A stretch of DNA of 64,000 nucleotides from Elymus sibiricus (Eukaryota > Streptophyta > Magnoliopsida > Poales > Poaceae): the NCBI GenBank assembly GCA_039707655.1, contig CM077668.1, positions 401,849,630-401,913,629 on the forward strand, in the 5' to 3' direction. Positions 23,562-37,037 of this stretch are shown here, piece by piece. The notes under the pieces were generated by a model. That model had not been told where the DNA came from. It searched no databases and was given only the letters and a program-made list of their open reading frames with translations. How positions within the stretch are numbered: position 1 is the first letter of the stretch; each line of letters starts with the position of its first letter. The translations under genes and the position numbers were made by a program.

Positions 23562-24803
23562 GTAGAGACAGTAGGAGTGAAAGAGCATTACATTAGAGGT
23601 TGCCATGGGACAGGATGGGTATCATGAACAACAGCAAGATATCAGTAGTAGCAGTAACATGCATTATGTTCTCTGATGTGCTGTAAAAGTTTAGTTAGGA
23701 AAATGATATGAAACTTACGAGAAAACTAAGTTTCAAGTGATGTAACTTAATAATAAAGGATTGAACATGTGCACGAAGGCAGAGAATTGATAATCACCTA
23801 GGGTAAGAGTATTTGTAGTGCGATGAATTTTGTAACGTCCTCTTCAAAGAATCGTTTGCAGAGTGAGATTGATGGATATCAACGTCTGGATCTAGCAATG
23901 AAGCTCCGTCGAAAACATAAGCATGATCGTCAGTGGTAGTGGAAGGAGGAGACAAATGTAGGTCATGGAGTTGAGATTTATTGGGACAAATGTGAGGGAG
24001 AGCATATGGAAAAGACATATTTGCATCAGATGGTAAAAACTTGGACATCTGTAAGAAAGGGATTGTGAGTAGAAAGATCTGCACATCGATGAGAAAGAAA
24101 TTGAAGAGCCAGCATGGAAATATTGGAAGGAAGAAATCCCTTCCGAGTTGTAATTAACCTTAAACCAGCAAACTCTGCCTGGAAGGATGCCATATAGTGA
24201 GGCGGTGCAAAAAGGATGAAAGCTTAATGAGTGCAGAACTCAGTTCGCACCAATCGCTAGCGTAGAGAAAGATTGTGAGCACAGAGTATAGATGGACGCC
24301 TAGAAACAGAAGAACATGACTTCCTCAGGCACGGACAAGGGGGAAGATGAAGAACAAGATGAACATGAAGCGAAGATCTAAGCATGTAGGCTAAAACATG
24401 TATTGGAACAGAAGGTATGACATTATGTACAAAGTTTGTGTACAAGATGAAGATGCATATTGTCTCTTATTGATAGCATACCAATTTCCATTGATTTTTC
24501 AGGCAATTTCCGGCGTGGGCTGCCGCATGCCCCTGTGAATTTCTCACACCCCCTCTATGGACTTCCATGACTGTTTCTTTATGGTGGCCAATGAGTGATA
24601 TGTTACAAATTGGCAAGACCATCAACCCTTTGTGCCATAACAATAACTTCACAGCCAAAATGAATGTTTAGATGCATAAAGCTAATAAGACAGTAAATTG
24701 AATCATGTGGGCTGGAGCATTGACTGAAACCGGCACCGCGCCGCAAGATGTGCTTCCTATGTATCTAGTGCACTACAATTCATGCAACTGTTTTTCAAGA
24801 AAA
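23562..24803. other. right flank of the Copia insertion, no gene recognised
   Basis: This continues the sequence interrupted at 14962. Minus-strand open frames at 23794-24084 and 24257-24445 are short, without motifs. I see no repeats of note. Confidence 0.45.
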
Positions 24804-24835
24804 CTAGTAAGCATGCACGTGCAATGCACGTCTTG
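24804..24835 (-). mobile_element. Helitron-like 3' terminus (partner end not found)
   Basis: On the minus strand the hairpin ACGTGC-ATT-GCACGT (24817-24831) precedes a terminal CTAG and then T. The layout matches the other Helitron 3' ends in the window although the bases differ. The body should lie to the right, with its 5' TC end unidentified. Confidence 0.5.
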
Positions 24836-26188
24836 TTAGAGTTCAAAATTTCAATACTTTAAAGCTCAAATTTTCAATCCACATATACATGCAGTGATTT
24901 GGATACATTCCATAAACTTCGCAAGTTTAAATCTTGATGGGATCTCCTAACAATGTATCAAGATTAGATACATCTATCTCTATTGCCACTCAGATAGAAT
25001 ATATATACAATTACAAACACTCTTGTGAGGTATTACCGAATCAACATCACAGGCATCCTACCACCTACTGGTCTCATGCACTGATGATGCACATATATGA
25101 GTTCTCAAGATTCAATATTTGAATGTAATCAAACATATCACAACCCCTTCATAGTTTCACCCTAAACAGTCTAAACCCCGCTATGTAAGTGTGAAGAGAC
25201 ACATGGTATGAACACCCTCTTATAGATTCTTCATTATAAGAGGGCAAGGTCAAATGAATTCACAATTTAATATTTGTTCTTCAAGAAAAGCTAGGAAGCA
25301 ACCAAAAAGTAATGAGAGAAAACAATAACAACAAAAAATAAATGCCAATAAATATGAAGATAAAAGATCATAATATATTTGTCACAATATAAAGAGGAAA
25401 ATAAGATATGTGTAAGAATACATCTACAAGAACAAAAGCATCAGCACAAATATAGTACAACACTTACATAAAATTGAGGACTCAGATACACAAGAAACTA
25501 CCAAATTTTCAATCCACCATCCTCCTTGCTCGCTCATTCAGGCATCAAGAGTTCAAGGATTAGCATTCATCTTTCCATACCACCACAGATAAAAAACAAT
25601 TGTGAAACTATCCTCCTCACTTTCTCAATCAGGCATCAAGGTTGCATGCCTTGAATCCATCCTCACAACGTTTCGCATAATTACTGGCAATTAGCTAGAT
25701 AAGTAATCATGTACAGTACAATGCACATAATGCATGAATGTTCAAATTATATACTAAAAAAATATTATTAAAATTCAAGTAAGGTTAACATATAAAAATA
25801 AATCGAAGTATGTTATTATAAACAATAAATATCTCTTGTCCATATATGTTGCTTCGCACCAAGCAAAAGCAAAAATCAGCAATCATGCATGTGTGAGCCA
25901 TCTAGCGTCATAAAAATAGTGCAAAAACAGATTACAAGGACAGAAAAATGTGTAAACAGTAATGTACAATTTTTTCCAAACTCTACAAAATTATTGTGGT
26001 CTTTGCCTGAATACAGTAACAGCTAACGGAAAACAATTATTGTGCCTTACAGAAGCATGCCGTGAAAATTACATAGATCCCGATCTTTCATGAAGTCTCA
26101 ATGCAAGAGAAGTACCTCATGAGAGTACTCAACCTGAAAATGAAGCATTTGCATAATCCACATAACAGTTACGCACAATTTGCTAAGT
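24836..26188. other. AT-rich, no gene recognised
   Basis: AT-rich sequence with no open frame above about 60 codons and no repeat structure I can define. It may be the body of the Helitron whose 3' end is at 24804. Confidence 0.4.
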
Positions 26189-29100
26189 GTGAGAACCGGA
26201 ATTAACTTCCAGACCCTCCTGTGTATATTTGTCAACCCCAGGATCATTGTTAACAACACAGCGAAATGGTATCATTGCACAATACATATAAGTATTAAAA
26301 GTTTAATAAATATTACCTCAAGGCATACATAGGGAAATGTCTCATGACATTTTACATTCAGAAAACAGCGGAAAGTATAATGCGTAGCGACTCCATCTCA
26401 CCCACAGGCAGTCGATGTAGTCTACGTGACCTCACTCCTACGGATCGCCATAGTAGTCGTAGTCGGCGCCCTCATCTTCATAGATCTCTGTTGTTCAACA
26501 AAATTATTGCCATGAGTACATTACGTACTCAACATGCCTCCCTCGGGGAAGGACCTAATAGCTACATGTGGCTTCAAAGGAAGGCTGTATGGCTCATTTG
26601 CATAAAAGCTAATTTTGTTTGAAATTACATAGTACTTGGATAATAGCAGTTTTAGATGAAAACATGTTTTATCCCCAGAATAACTTCCATCAAAGTGAGG
26701 ATCCTCGATCAACTCACACTCTTCATAGGTTCCAAGAATAGGGGCAAAGAGGGAATAAGCAAGACAGGTCCTGTATGTCAAGAAAGATTCATGTGACGTC
26801 CATGACCGTGGACACGGCTATTCGAATAGTTTTACACTCTGCAGAGGTTGTACACTTTACCCACACGACACAATCCCGACTTGTTGCCACTAGCCATCGC
26901 TAGCGTAGTACACCATTCGGTCTACCGGCAGGGAGATTGTGACGAGGTCTTTGGACTAGATCCCCCAAAGATGTGACATGCCCACCGGGTCTGGTGCATG
27001 AAACTGAGAGTACATCCTCAAACCGCCCCCCCCATATGTGCCAAGGATACTCCCCGCAGGGCAGCTATCCCATCTACGGTACGGCGACATCGACACCTAA
27101 GGCTGACTAGCTTACTTAACCAAGCCAGTGCCCATATAGCATGTGGCTGTACTGTTTACACAATCTTCAAATCCAAGACTTATTAGGCCTCATGCGGCAC
27201 GGACGACTGATTGCCCCCTTCAGCTTATGAAGGGCAGCCAATCGCTCCTTCAATCCTTGATTCAGTTGTCACCCACGCCAGTATTCAGATGGTAAGTTTC
27301 ACCCAGAGTAGAAGAGGATAGAGGAGATCAATAAGGTCCAACCGGCCTAGATCAGCGTCAAGTTTCAAGTGTCAATGACCCAAAGGTCATTCAACAAAGG
27401 ACCTATAGGATAATAAGCATGGCTAAGCATTTCTACTCTACCAGAATATTGTATAATTCTACTCAGGTGTCAAGCGAATAGGCGACAAGCGGATCAAGGT
27501 AATGTGTCAATCGACACGCTATCTACGAGATTAAAATAGCATGCATATAGTAACCATAAAACATAATGCAATTTTGTAAAACATAGGATAAGTATGATCA
27601 AAGAAGGAGGCATGCCTTCGTTGTTGAGTCCTTCTTCAGTAACCTGATTCTGTCGACGTCCAACCTCGTCACTCCCTACTCGTCATAACGATAGCAAATG
27701 AAAAACAAATAAATACCAAAGCAAAAGTAAATTCAAATGATATCCAAAAGCAAATTAAGAGTGGATGGATAGCAAGATATTGATCAAGATGAAGATTCTG
27801 AAATAAGGTAGCATGATAGGGAAGTAAGAGAGAGGATTCACTGAAGTGACAAGGTTTAGGTTGACACGGCTAAGGAAGACTTGGCAATCAAGACTAACGT
27901 TTAGATACGAACTATGCTACTAACCAATAGTAGTGTCCACTACACACCTCGGCCAACTCTATAGGAACTACCATATGACAACACAATGACATCAACACAC
28001 ATGGAATGGAACCAACCTATGCATTTCACTACACAATCACAACATGGCATGATAAAGGTAAAAGATAACCACAAAAAAATATTTAGATGGAATCTAAATA
28101 TTTATAATGGTCAATAGCAGCCAAACATTTACATCAGATATATGCTAATTCAAAAGGAAGCATTCACTAAGATAACCAAACCAACATTATAAACCATACT
28201 ATTCAAGCAATCAAACATCATTCAATAAAATGAATTGAATTGATCTAGGTCTAGACCTAAAACATTATTAAAATAAAATAGGAACAACTCCATTATATCA
28301 AACCAATTCATTTGTCAAACAATTAACAAGAACTACACAACACATGGAACAAATGGAAGAACAACTATCTTAGACATGATATGATTAAGAGTAATAATCA
28401 ACCACAAATAAATACTTGGATGAATCCAAATATTTAGAATGGTTAACAACAACCAAAGTATAAACATCAAACGTAATAACTATTAGCGAGCATTCCTATA
28501 ATAATAAAAGACAAACCAATACTATGGTAGAAACTAATTGGACAATCAAATAATCAGACACACCATACAAGGCTTGTGAGTATAGAATCATGAAGAGGTC
28601 TTATCTAATAACACAAGCATTAAACATATGAGTGATCATGAGAAGATACTAAACTAGGACATGCTCTTTATAATAAACCAAACAACTAATATCCAAATGA
28701 CCTCTAGCAAAAAGATTACGACAACATGATTAACAAGAAAGCAAACTATACGCACTAAGCATATAAGAAAGACACAACTCAACTATTGAAAGGTAAACTA
28801 TCATAATCATGTGATGAGCTAACGCAACATGTGCCAAACACTCATAATGCTAACATGAGATAAGTCCAACATATATATGGAACACAAGGGTCTAAGTACT
28901 TAACTATAGCATATGGAACATAATAAGACAAGAAAAATCACTAGCATGACTTGATGCATAGGCTTAAGCATATCACAAATGGAATAGTAAAATAAACTAG
29001 ATTTGATCCTAAGCATGGAGATGATCATCACATGAGCTAGGTGCTATGTTGCCAATACAATACAATTCAACGCATAACTTACTTTATAACAATTAGCCTA

Positions 29101-30554
29101 AAGGTCAAGCACGATATTAAGGCACAACACTATCACGCTAGTTATGACAATTAAACATATCGACGTAGCATAATAAGCATGTAAGAAAGTAAACTACTAG
29201 ATCATGTCATCAACCAAATCAACATGTATTATAGTAGCATGAATAACAAGATGACATGCACATTTCTAGCTAGTAAGTCATACACCTGCAAGCACAAAGA
29301 TAAATGACTTAGGCATTATACAAGACACGAATTGATACACACAATGATGCAATATAATTATTCAACCACAACATCATGACATGGTATTGATAAAGCAAGA
29401 AGGAATCGTGTGTGTTTAAAATGTATGAGATCATAAACCACTAACATGTATCTACTAACAAGTAAAGGTTAACCATATGCGTGACATACAAACGTATTAG
29501 CAATCTAATAACACATGGTAGGACACAATAAAAGTATGATTCGAATTTTAGCAAGTGCTAACATGGCATAGCAATCAACTAAGCATTCATATCTACCATC
29601 CTGGGTAAATAAACACCTAGGATAATCAACAAGCAATGGTAAAGTAAATCATAAATTTGACAATATCAACAAAACACCAATTTAAGAAATACAACCATTA
29701 ACTATATTGGATGCCAAACATCTACAAAATAAGAGGAACACTATGCAATAATGTGTCACTCTCATATCATACATAAGTAATAATCCCACACCATGATATA
29801 ACACATAATCTAACTGCTAATAGTATTCCCACGCCAAGCAATTCACCACAAGCATGACAATGTTCTAAGTTAATATACCAATTTATGACAAATAGTATAA
29901 ACAAGACTAGATACCGCACACAATTAAAATAAACATCATATCCTACAACATGGCATGACATCAAAACTATACAACATGCGCGCAAAAATAATAATATAAA
30001 CATCTATCGTAGACATGGTATGATTTAAAGCCAATAAAACAATCATGTAACATGGATGAAAATGCATATGTAAACCATATTTAAAATATCGCAATGTTAA
30101 ACAAAAGGAAAAATCAATACATGAAATATTCCATGATTTGATAAATAAAGCAAAGCTTGAATAATTCATCATAAATCTAAACATCTCAAAAATTGCTACA
30201 AAAAGATATCATACTACTACATGTTTATAAACAATCATACAAGCAATGGTAATATGATCATAAGCGAGACACAAATCAATAATTCATGCAACAACTATTT
30301 TATACCTATAGACGTCAAACAAATCTTATAGATTAAACATGAAGATTTCTACGCATGGCAATAGTTCTCAAAAATCAGTACACAAGCACAAAAAGAAATA
30401 TACAGAGTAGCACAAATTATTGCGTCGAAGAAAATATGCATAACTATTTTAACAATTAAACAAGAGTAAAACAAATCTAGTAAATCATATGTAACTCCTA
30501 CGATTATGAAATAACTAGGAGCGACTTCTAGGCATGTCATGAGCATAATAAATA

Positions 30555-31662
30555 CAGAATAGATAACTCCCGAACGTGACGGATTTTATTGTTTTGGGCC
30601 GAACGCTGTCATTGCCGTTTGATTCCTGGCACTAATCTTGGAGCGGTGAGAGCAGCCACGTCATGTTTTTTCTCCGTTCGGAAAATATATGTCTCGTCCC
30701 GAACACCTCCACCTCCCTTCCCCCACGACAGCAGTCTATCCACACTCCTCTCCTCACGTCTCCATCCCCACTCATCTTCCCCCACCCCCCGATTTCTCCA
30801 CGAAGCACGAACTCCGGCGAGCTCGACGGCTAGCCACCGGGTCCGACCGGTTCACGGTGAACTGGTGCTGGGCGGCGGGAGGCGGAGGCGCGTAGGGGAT
30901 GGATCTGGACGCCGCTGCTCGCACCGGTCGCGGCTCGTGCTCGCGCTCTCCGTCGGCGATGGGGAGCGCCTCGCGTGCGGCGGAGGGGCTCGAGCGTGTG
31001 GAGGTGCACCGCGCCGCCGTCTCCCATCCAATCCTGCGCAGGCAGGTCGCCGGCAGGCTGCGTCCCCTCGAGGGGATGCGCCATTGACGAGAACCGGCAC
31101 CACGCTGGCGAGAGGGGTCTCGCCCTCCACTGGATCTCGCTTGTTCTAATGTCGCGAGCGTTTTTGTTTGGCTTTTATCTGTTCTTCTTTGCGGTGAAGG
31201 TGAGCGTGGCTTGCTGTTGTTCATCAGCCACTCCGTCATGTAAACTTCATGACAACTTTTTTGTAGTGTAAAATTCGTAGTGATGGCAACTTTTTGTAGT
31301 GTAAAGATGCAGATTGCCATGACTTTCTTCCTTTTTTGCGCCATTTTTTGAAAACATAATCTTGAACATGGCAATTTTTTCCATAGAATGGCAAAAAGAT
31401 CATGGCAATTTTGTCGTGCAAAGACCAGTGTTTATTAGTCACATATAAAAAATGGGCTTTTACTAGTCGTAACTTAATTTGGGCTTTAATTTTTGTTTTC
31501 TTTTTCACAGGGAAAAGGCCTATAGGGGCCCGGTGGGTGGAGCGTTCGTGCTGGGGCTTTTTCCTCCAGAACGAGTGGGTTCGGTCGATCTCCCTTCGAT
31601 AGCGAACAAGTTGTTCGGTCTGGGGGTCTCCCAGACCGAACGTCAGCGCCATATCGGGGTCC
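30555..31662. other. GC-rich island in the AT-rich region
   Basis: A block about 1.1 kb long, far richer in GC than its surroundings, with overlapping open frames on both strands (186 codons at 30589-31149 plus; 200 at 30772-31374 minus) and no recognised domain. AATAAATA flanks it at 30547-30554 and 31663-31670, which could be an 8-bp target duplication, but I see no matching terminal inverted repeats. It may be a transduplicated gene 5' end carried by a DNA transposon. Confidence 0.35.
31613..31641. repeat. perfect 12-bp stem-loop
   Basis: GTTCGGTCTGGG and its exact inverse are separated by five bases. It lies near the right limit of the GC-rich island. Confidence 0.85.
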
Positions 31663-33564
31663 AATAAATAACATATTAACAAAAAGTTCACCGATCAACT
31701 ACTACGCGTTTAATAAATCCAAGAACTAATATGAAACAAAAGCGTAACACACTACTACGATTAGACATGAATTATATACATGAAATCATACAAAACTATA
31801 TTAAAATCTATAGACATGTCTAACACAAGGCAATAACAATTAAAAAAAATATTATCAACTTGCGACAACAAAAACTATAATTGGTAAACAAATAAATCTA
31901 ATAAGTCATTTGTCACACGCAAAAATTATGAGACCAATAGGATGCACTCCTAGGCATATCGCAAACATATGAAAAATAACATATTAATACAAAATTTAAC
32001 CGATGAACAAACCCCATTCAATCTTGGGCAAGAACGACTATAACAAAATTTATACTAAAATCCTATTGATGAAACTAGAGATCTAAATCCACCATGGGGT
32101 TACTATGGACATGAGAAACAAATCATATGTTGAACACAAGATCATCCGAGGAACTAAAAAGTACGCGGACATGTCGGATGGCATCCTTTCATGCATCGAC
32201 GCGAGCAACGACAGAGATAGGCTGAATAATGATGTCTATGGGATACACTAGATGATGATGAGTACGCGTGCAAAAGGAATTTGATAGAGGCTCACCGAAC
32301 TTGATAAATCGAAGCAATGAACTCGATGAACAGTGTTGACGGACATGTAAAATTGTTCGCGCGCGGTCGACGGAACGCGTTCCTTCTTTCCTGAACGGAT
32401 TCATGGCGTCGAGGGGAACCTTCTGGCGCAAGGGCACGGATGGAGATGCTTGGAGTCGCCGGGAACAAGCACCGGCGTCCATGGAGCAGCAGCACTTCGT
32501 GGATGAATTTTTGGAAGAACAGAGAAGGGAGAGGGCAGGAGGTGGTAGGGGATTGCAAGAGGAGGTGGAGGCACACATATAAGTACTGAAGAATATGGAG
32601 ATGATGGGGAGTCAAGGGGATTGGAGAAGGGCAGGAGTTCACGTACATGGGGTTTCTCCTCTGTACTGTGTGTGCGCGCGTAGGTGTGGGTGGAGGAAAG
32701 AGAAGAAGCGTTTGGGTTGGCATTGAGAGAGGAAGTGGAGAGAAATAGGCCCAAGGGAGGAGAGGGAATTAAAGGAGGATGCATCAGTTTCCTATATACG
32801 TGTAGGTGGTGTCGTGGTGGCTGTTTCTCTTCTAGTAGTATTCTGTAGGTTGAGAACGTACAAAGAAAAGAGGAAGGAGAGGAGGGGTTCGCTAGCAAGA
32901 GGAGAGATGGGCCAGTTAATTCACCCCAAGTGGGAAGAGAGAAGAAGAAAAAAGATGGACTTAGCCCATTTGAATGGACAAAAATAGAGAAGAGAGGTGG
33001 CAAATTGGGCTAGCCCAATTCGGTTTGGAGGGTAAAAAAATGTGGCTGCACCTACGGAAGAGAGAGATGTTGAGCAAGGGAATTTTGCCTAGAGTTCGAG
33101 AGAGGAAATGAATTAGATTTTTCGTAAAAGGAAAATCTAAAAAGGATTAGAAGATCAAACAAAAATCAAATGAAGTTCCAAAAATACAAATGCGCATAAT
33201 TTAATATGCCAAAGACAAGAAAAAATATTCGGCAAAAAAAAGAGAACAATAAAAGTCAAATTTTAATTTAAGTAGATATTAGTTCAAATTAAATCCACCG
33301 GATTTATTAAAACTCAATTTAAGCTTTTATTAACAGAAAAAAAATCTTGCCCTAATTTTTGGAAAACTTTTTCTTAAACATTCTGAGAATCGGGATGTTA
33401 CACTAAGTTTCCCGTGGGTTAAAAAATACAAGTAATTTTCATTTGAATCTTGAAATGCCACACCTAAAAAATGACATAGCACATGACCACGACAATGGTA
33501 GTACCAGGTGAACCATTACTTCAAAGATTCTTCTTTTACCATTCGGACAGTAGTACATATTCAT

Positions 33565-34278
33565 GATTTTTTGTCCAAAAGGACCACCTGCCCAGTGGAA
33601 TTGCCAAAAGAGACCACCTGCGAGTCAAATTGCCGGATCAGACCCCCCTGCCGCCACCAGCGCAGGCGGCTGGGGCCTGCCGCCACCAGCGCAGGCGGCC
33701 GGCCAGGCGGCTGGGGCCTGCCGCCACGGGGTGAGGCGGCAGGTACTGTTCACGCGCACTGTTTGCGCAAGGACGTTTTTCGCGTAGTAAAACAAGAACG
33801 GACGAGCGAACAGTACCTGCCGCCTCAGGGCTTGGCGACAGGTACTGTTCATGCCGGATGAACAGTGATTTCGAAAAAAATTCAAAAAAATAGCGGAAAA
33901 ATTCAAAAAAAACTGAAATTTTGCACCCACTTAGAACACTCGATCGTCTTTGCTGCCAAAAAAGTTCAGTATTTTTTAAAAAAAATTCGCTATTTTTTTG
34001 ATTTTTTTCAAAATCACTGTTCATCCTGCATGAACAGTACCTGCCGCCACGCCCTGAGGCGGCAGGTACTGTTCGCTCGTCCGTTTCCGTTTTGCTGGGG
34101 TGAAACCGTCCCCCCTCGTGAACAGTGCGCGTGAACAGTACCTGCCGCCTCACCCCGTGGCGGCAGGCCCCAGCCGCCTGCGCTGGTGGCGGTAGGGGGG
34201 TCTGATCCGACAATTTGACTCGCAGGTGGTCTCTTTTGGCAATGCCACTCGGCAGGTAGTCCTTTTGGACAAAAATTC
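33565..34278. mobile_element. foldback Mutator-like element, 714 bp
   Basis: The element is nearly one single palindrome. The left end GATTTTTTGTCCAAAAGGAC and the inverse of the right end agree closely, and similarity continues through the GC-rich arms (GAGTCAAATTG, CAGGCGGCTGGGGCC, CTGCCGCC repeats). The AT-rich centre (33870-34015) is itself self-complementary. A 9-bp direct duplication CATATTCAT flanks it at 33556-33564 and 34279-34287, the size made by Mutator-like transposases. There is no coding capacity. Within the arms, TGAACAGTACCTGCCGCC-like units recur. Confidence 0.88.
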
Positions 34279-34287
34279 CATATTCAT

Positions 34288-36388
34288 AAGTACATCAATG
34301 AAACAAGAGTCATCTTCGCTGGTATTCTGACATTTTCTCTAGATTCTTCTATCATGTCTTCATTGAGCTACTCCCATTGGAAGAAAAGAAGGGGAAACAT
34401 AGCACGAAGGACTTTAAACATGATATCATTCTTTTTAAGTTGATTTCATTAGAAAATACACATCTATGTTACGAAAGCTATATCTAGTATAGTTACCCAA
34501 GCAACAGTGGTGAAACTCATGTTGAGATCAATCAACAAAGTTCCTAATTTCAGACATATTACACCAACTACTATTTTGCAGATCTAAAACAAAACAGGTG
34601 TCTACTATTGTCTGAAAGTTTCTTTGGCCAAGAAGAACTGATAGTTTCTAGATATACTTTACGGAGGTGGTCGTGGAGGAGAATGGATATGCAGTGCACT
34701 GACATGTAGGTACACAGTGTGGCCTGGATGAACCAAGCCGAGGATACACTATATATGTTCTTCCTGCAAGAAACCAATATACGCAGCTCAGATAAGTGGT
34801 GATGGAGCTCTGCATGAACTGAAGGATGAAACATAACTTAGAAAATACTTTTATGGAAGAAACAAACCTTGATCCCTTTTTTATTTGTAGTCATCACATT
34901 AGGGGGAGGGCCATGAAAACTGGATTTAACACTGAGAGGGGTCAGAAGCCTATGAATGACACTACTGATTTGAATGCATGACAACAATTAATAGCCCGAC
35001 TTCCCTATTTTGGATACACTGTTCTGTCTGGACAAAATGCAAACTAATATCCGTATAAATTATTAGAAGGATCAACAATCACACGGTGGTAGAAAACAAA
35101 CATGAGCCCGGGTGCATAAATTAAGAATTGACAGTGTCTACTTTTGCATGAGGGATAAAAGAAATTTTGTGACAATCATCCAGATTATGGATAAGTAGAC
35201 AATTACTTCAGCTAGACTTCCTGATATTATGCTTCATACAAAATAATAAATCCAACTTCACCAGTGGATAGAAATAATTTCTATAGCTTAATTTTTTGTT
35301 GGAAATATTCAAATATCTGGACTGAACTCACATGAAGAGAAATCAAACATGAGTATTGCTCATGCACAAACTATACTTGGAATTGCCTCAAGAAGGGTAA
35401 GACTAATCACTAATGAAAGGGAAGATTAGCCTCCTTTTTTGCCGTACAGTTCTAATATTCTGTAAAGCTGGCAAAGTAGTATAGGATGAGTATTCCAAAA
35501 AAAAGATGTGTTGTATGTAAAGCCATGCTCCATTCCCTTACAGTTTGGAAGCAACTCTTGATACAACATTAATCAACACTTGTGCTATGAAAAAAATCAC
35601 AATGATAATAACTTTGATGCAATAATGTAGCAATCCTGAAGTGTCATGTAAAAGAAACAATGCTCAATAGGGAAGATAAAAATTATCTGTACTAACATGG
35701 ATATCAGTATAGCTTAAGAAAATAAAGACATTGGGAGAAGACAAAAAATAATTTACTCGTTATAGGAAACACAATCAACATACTCTATATTCAATTGCAT
35801 TGTTGCTTTCCCTGTTTTCCCCATGAATTTGTGCAGTTACGGTCCATGGCAGATCAGAATAAGAAAAACATATATGAAGGAAAAAATATTCAGCAAAGGT
35901 AATATACTAATATTCATTAAAAAAAATGAAACTGTAGAAGCTAACCTTAAGTCTGCTTACAGAAATATAAATCACATGAAAAATCATCTTGAAACATATG
36001 TTCAAGATTGCGGATTCACAACAACCACTTCCTTTTTCTTACTTGAAAATTGACTTAGCTCGGTCGTTTATGTTCCAAAAGACCAATACCACTTTCCGAT
36101 GGTGATTTGTAGCCTCACCTGCCACATTGTTTGTTAGGTGTTTAAACAAGATATGATTGCCCCATGGAAACGAAGATGCACCAGATCATTCGTCATTTGT
36201 GAGGAGTAGCAGTGGTATTTTTTTTACAGTGTCCACCACAGATATGTTACCATAGTTGTCCCTTAACACCATGCCCTTTGTACAGAGTAATGCCTGTGGT
36301 GGGGAAATTAATTAATGGGATAATGACACGTAATTTTTTACGCCTTCTTTCGATAAAGGGCATTTCCATTCAAACGATATATCGAGGT
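34288..36388. other. intergenic, no gene recognised
   Basis: Mixed, AT-rich sequence. Short open frames at 34571-34834 (-) and 35823-36053 (+) have no motif I know. No clear repeat or element ends were seen. Confidence 0.45.
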
Positions 36389-36396
36389 GATACACC

Positions 36397-37029
36397 CAAT
36401 GTTTTCGAGTCGACGAGTCGTTCTGGGGTAGCGACTCTTGACTAGTCGTGACTAGTCAAGACTCATGGTCGACTAGTCGACATGAGTTCAGCAATAGGTA
36501 CAATAAAATTACCATAGTATATGTATATACTTATTAATAATCTGTAATACAAACCTGGGCATTTCCATACAATGTCCAGGGCCTTCCTCTTCTCCATGAA
36601 CCAGCAGCCTACAAGACCAAGGGAGGAGCAGACCAGCAGCAGCCGGCGGCAACCAGGGGAGGAGCAGACCAACAGCAGCAGTAGCAACCAGGGGAGGAGC
36701 AGACCAACAGCAGCAGCAGCAACCAGGGGAGGAGCAGACCAGCTTGCGGCGGCGCCGGCTGGCAGGATTGTGGGGTGGCGGCGCCGGCCAAGGGAGAGGG
36801 TCGTGTAAGCCAGGATAGGTTTGGGTCGGGGGGAAACTAGGGTGATCTAGGTTTCACGGGGGGTTGGGCAAGCAAATAGAAATAAATATGACAGACAGGG
36901 CCAACTTTTAGTCGTTCGACTCAAAAACCTGGACTAGTCGATTGAGTCGCTCGACTCAGCCAATTAGTCGAGTCAACATGTTGAGTCAACCTTGCAGTTA
37001 TGACTAAGTCGTTTGACTCGAAAACATAG
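36397..37029. mobile_element. non-autonomous hAT element, 633 bp
   Basis: Terminal inverted repeats CAATGTTTTCGAGTC (left) and CTATGTTTTCGAGTC (inverse of right) are flanked by the 8-bp duplication GATACACC at 36389-36396 and 37030-37037, the hAT target size. Subterminal regions are full of GACTAGTC and GAGTCG motifs in both orientations, as expected of hAT transposase-binding repeats. The centre is GC-rich, contains a minisatellite and has no transposase. Confidence 0.88.
36621..36745 (+). repeat. 35-bp minisatellite in the hAT element
   Basis: About three and a half copies of a unit starting GGGAGGAGCAGACC and including a CAGCAGCAG run, starting near 36621, 36657, 36692 and 36727. Both strands stay open across it, giving artificial Gln/Ser- or Leu-rich frames. 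Confidence 0.85.
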
Positions 37030-37037
37030 GATACACC

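Larger units (their letters stand above)
26189..33402 (-). mobile_element. possible non-coding LTR-type element (LARD-like)
   Basis: The right end, read on the minus strand, is TGTAACATCCCGATTCTCAG, a start common in grass LTRs, and CTAAG follows it at 33403-33407. The same CTAAG lies at 26184-26188 directly before TGTGAGAACCGG, so TG/CA ends plus a 5-bp duplication are possible. Between them is long AT-rich DNA without gag or pol and a conserved-looking GC-mixed block at 26770-27290. I could not demonstrate two matching LTRs, and a chance 5-bp match is not excluded. On the minus strand TATATGTG near 32576 could be an LTR promoter, followed by a pyrimidine-rich leader. Confidence 0.3.

Noticed and set aside
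32401..33003. 200-codon minus-strand Ser/Pro/Leu-rich frame
   Set aside because: It lies in a pyrimidine-rich presumed LTR leader and has no domain; overlapping frames are similarly open.
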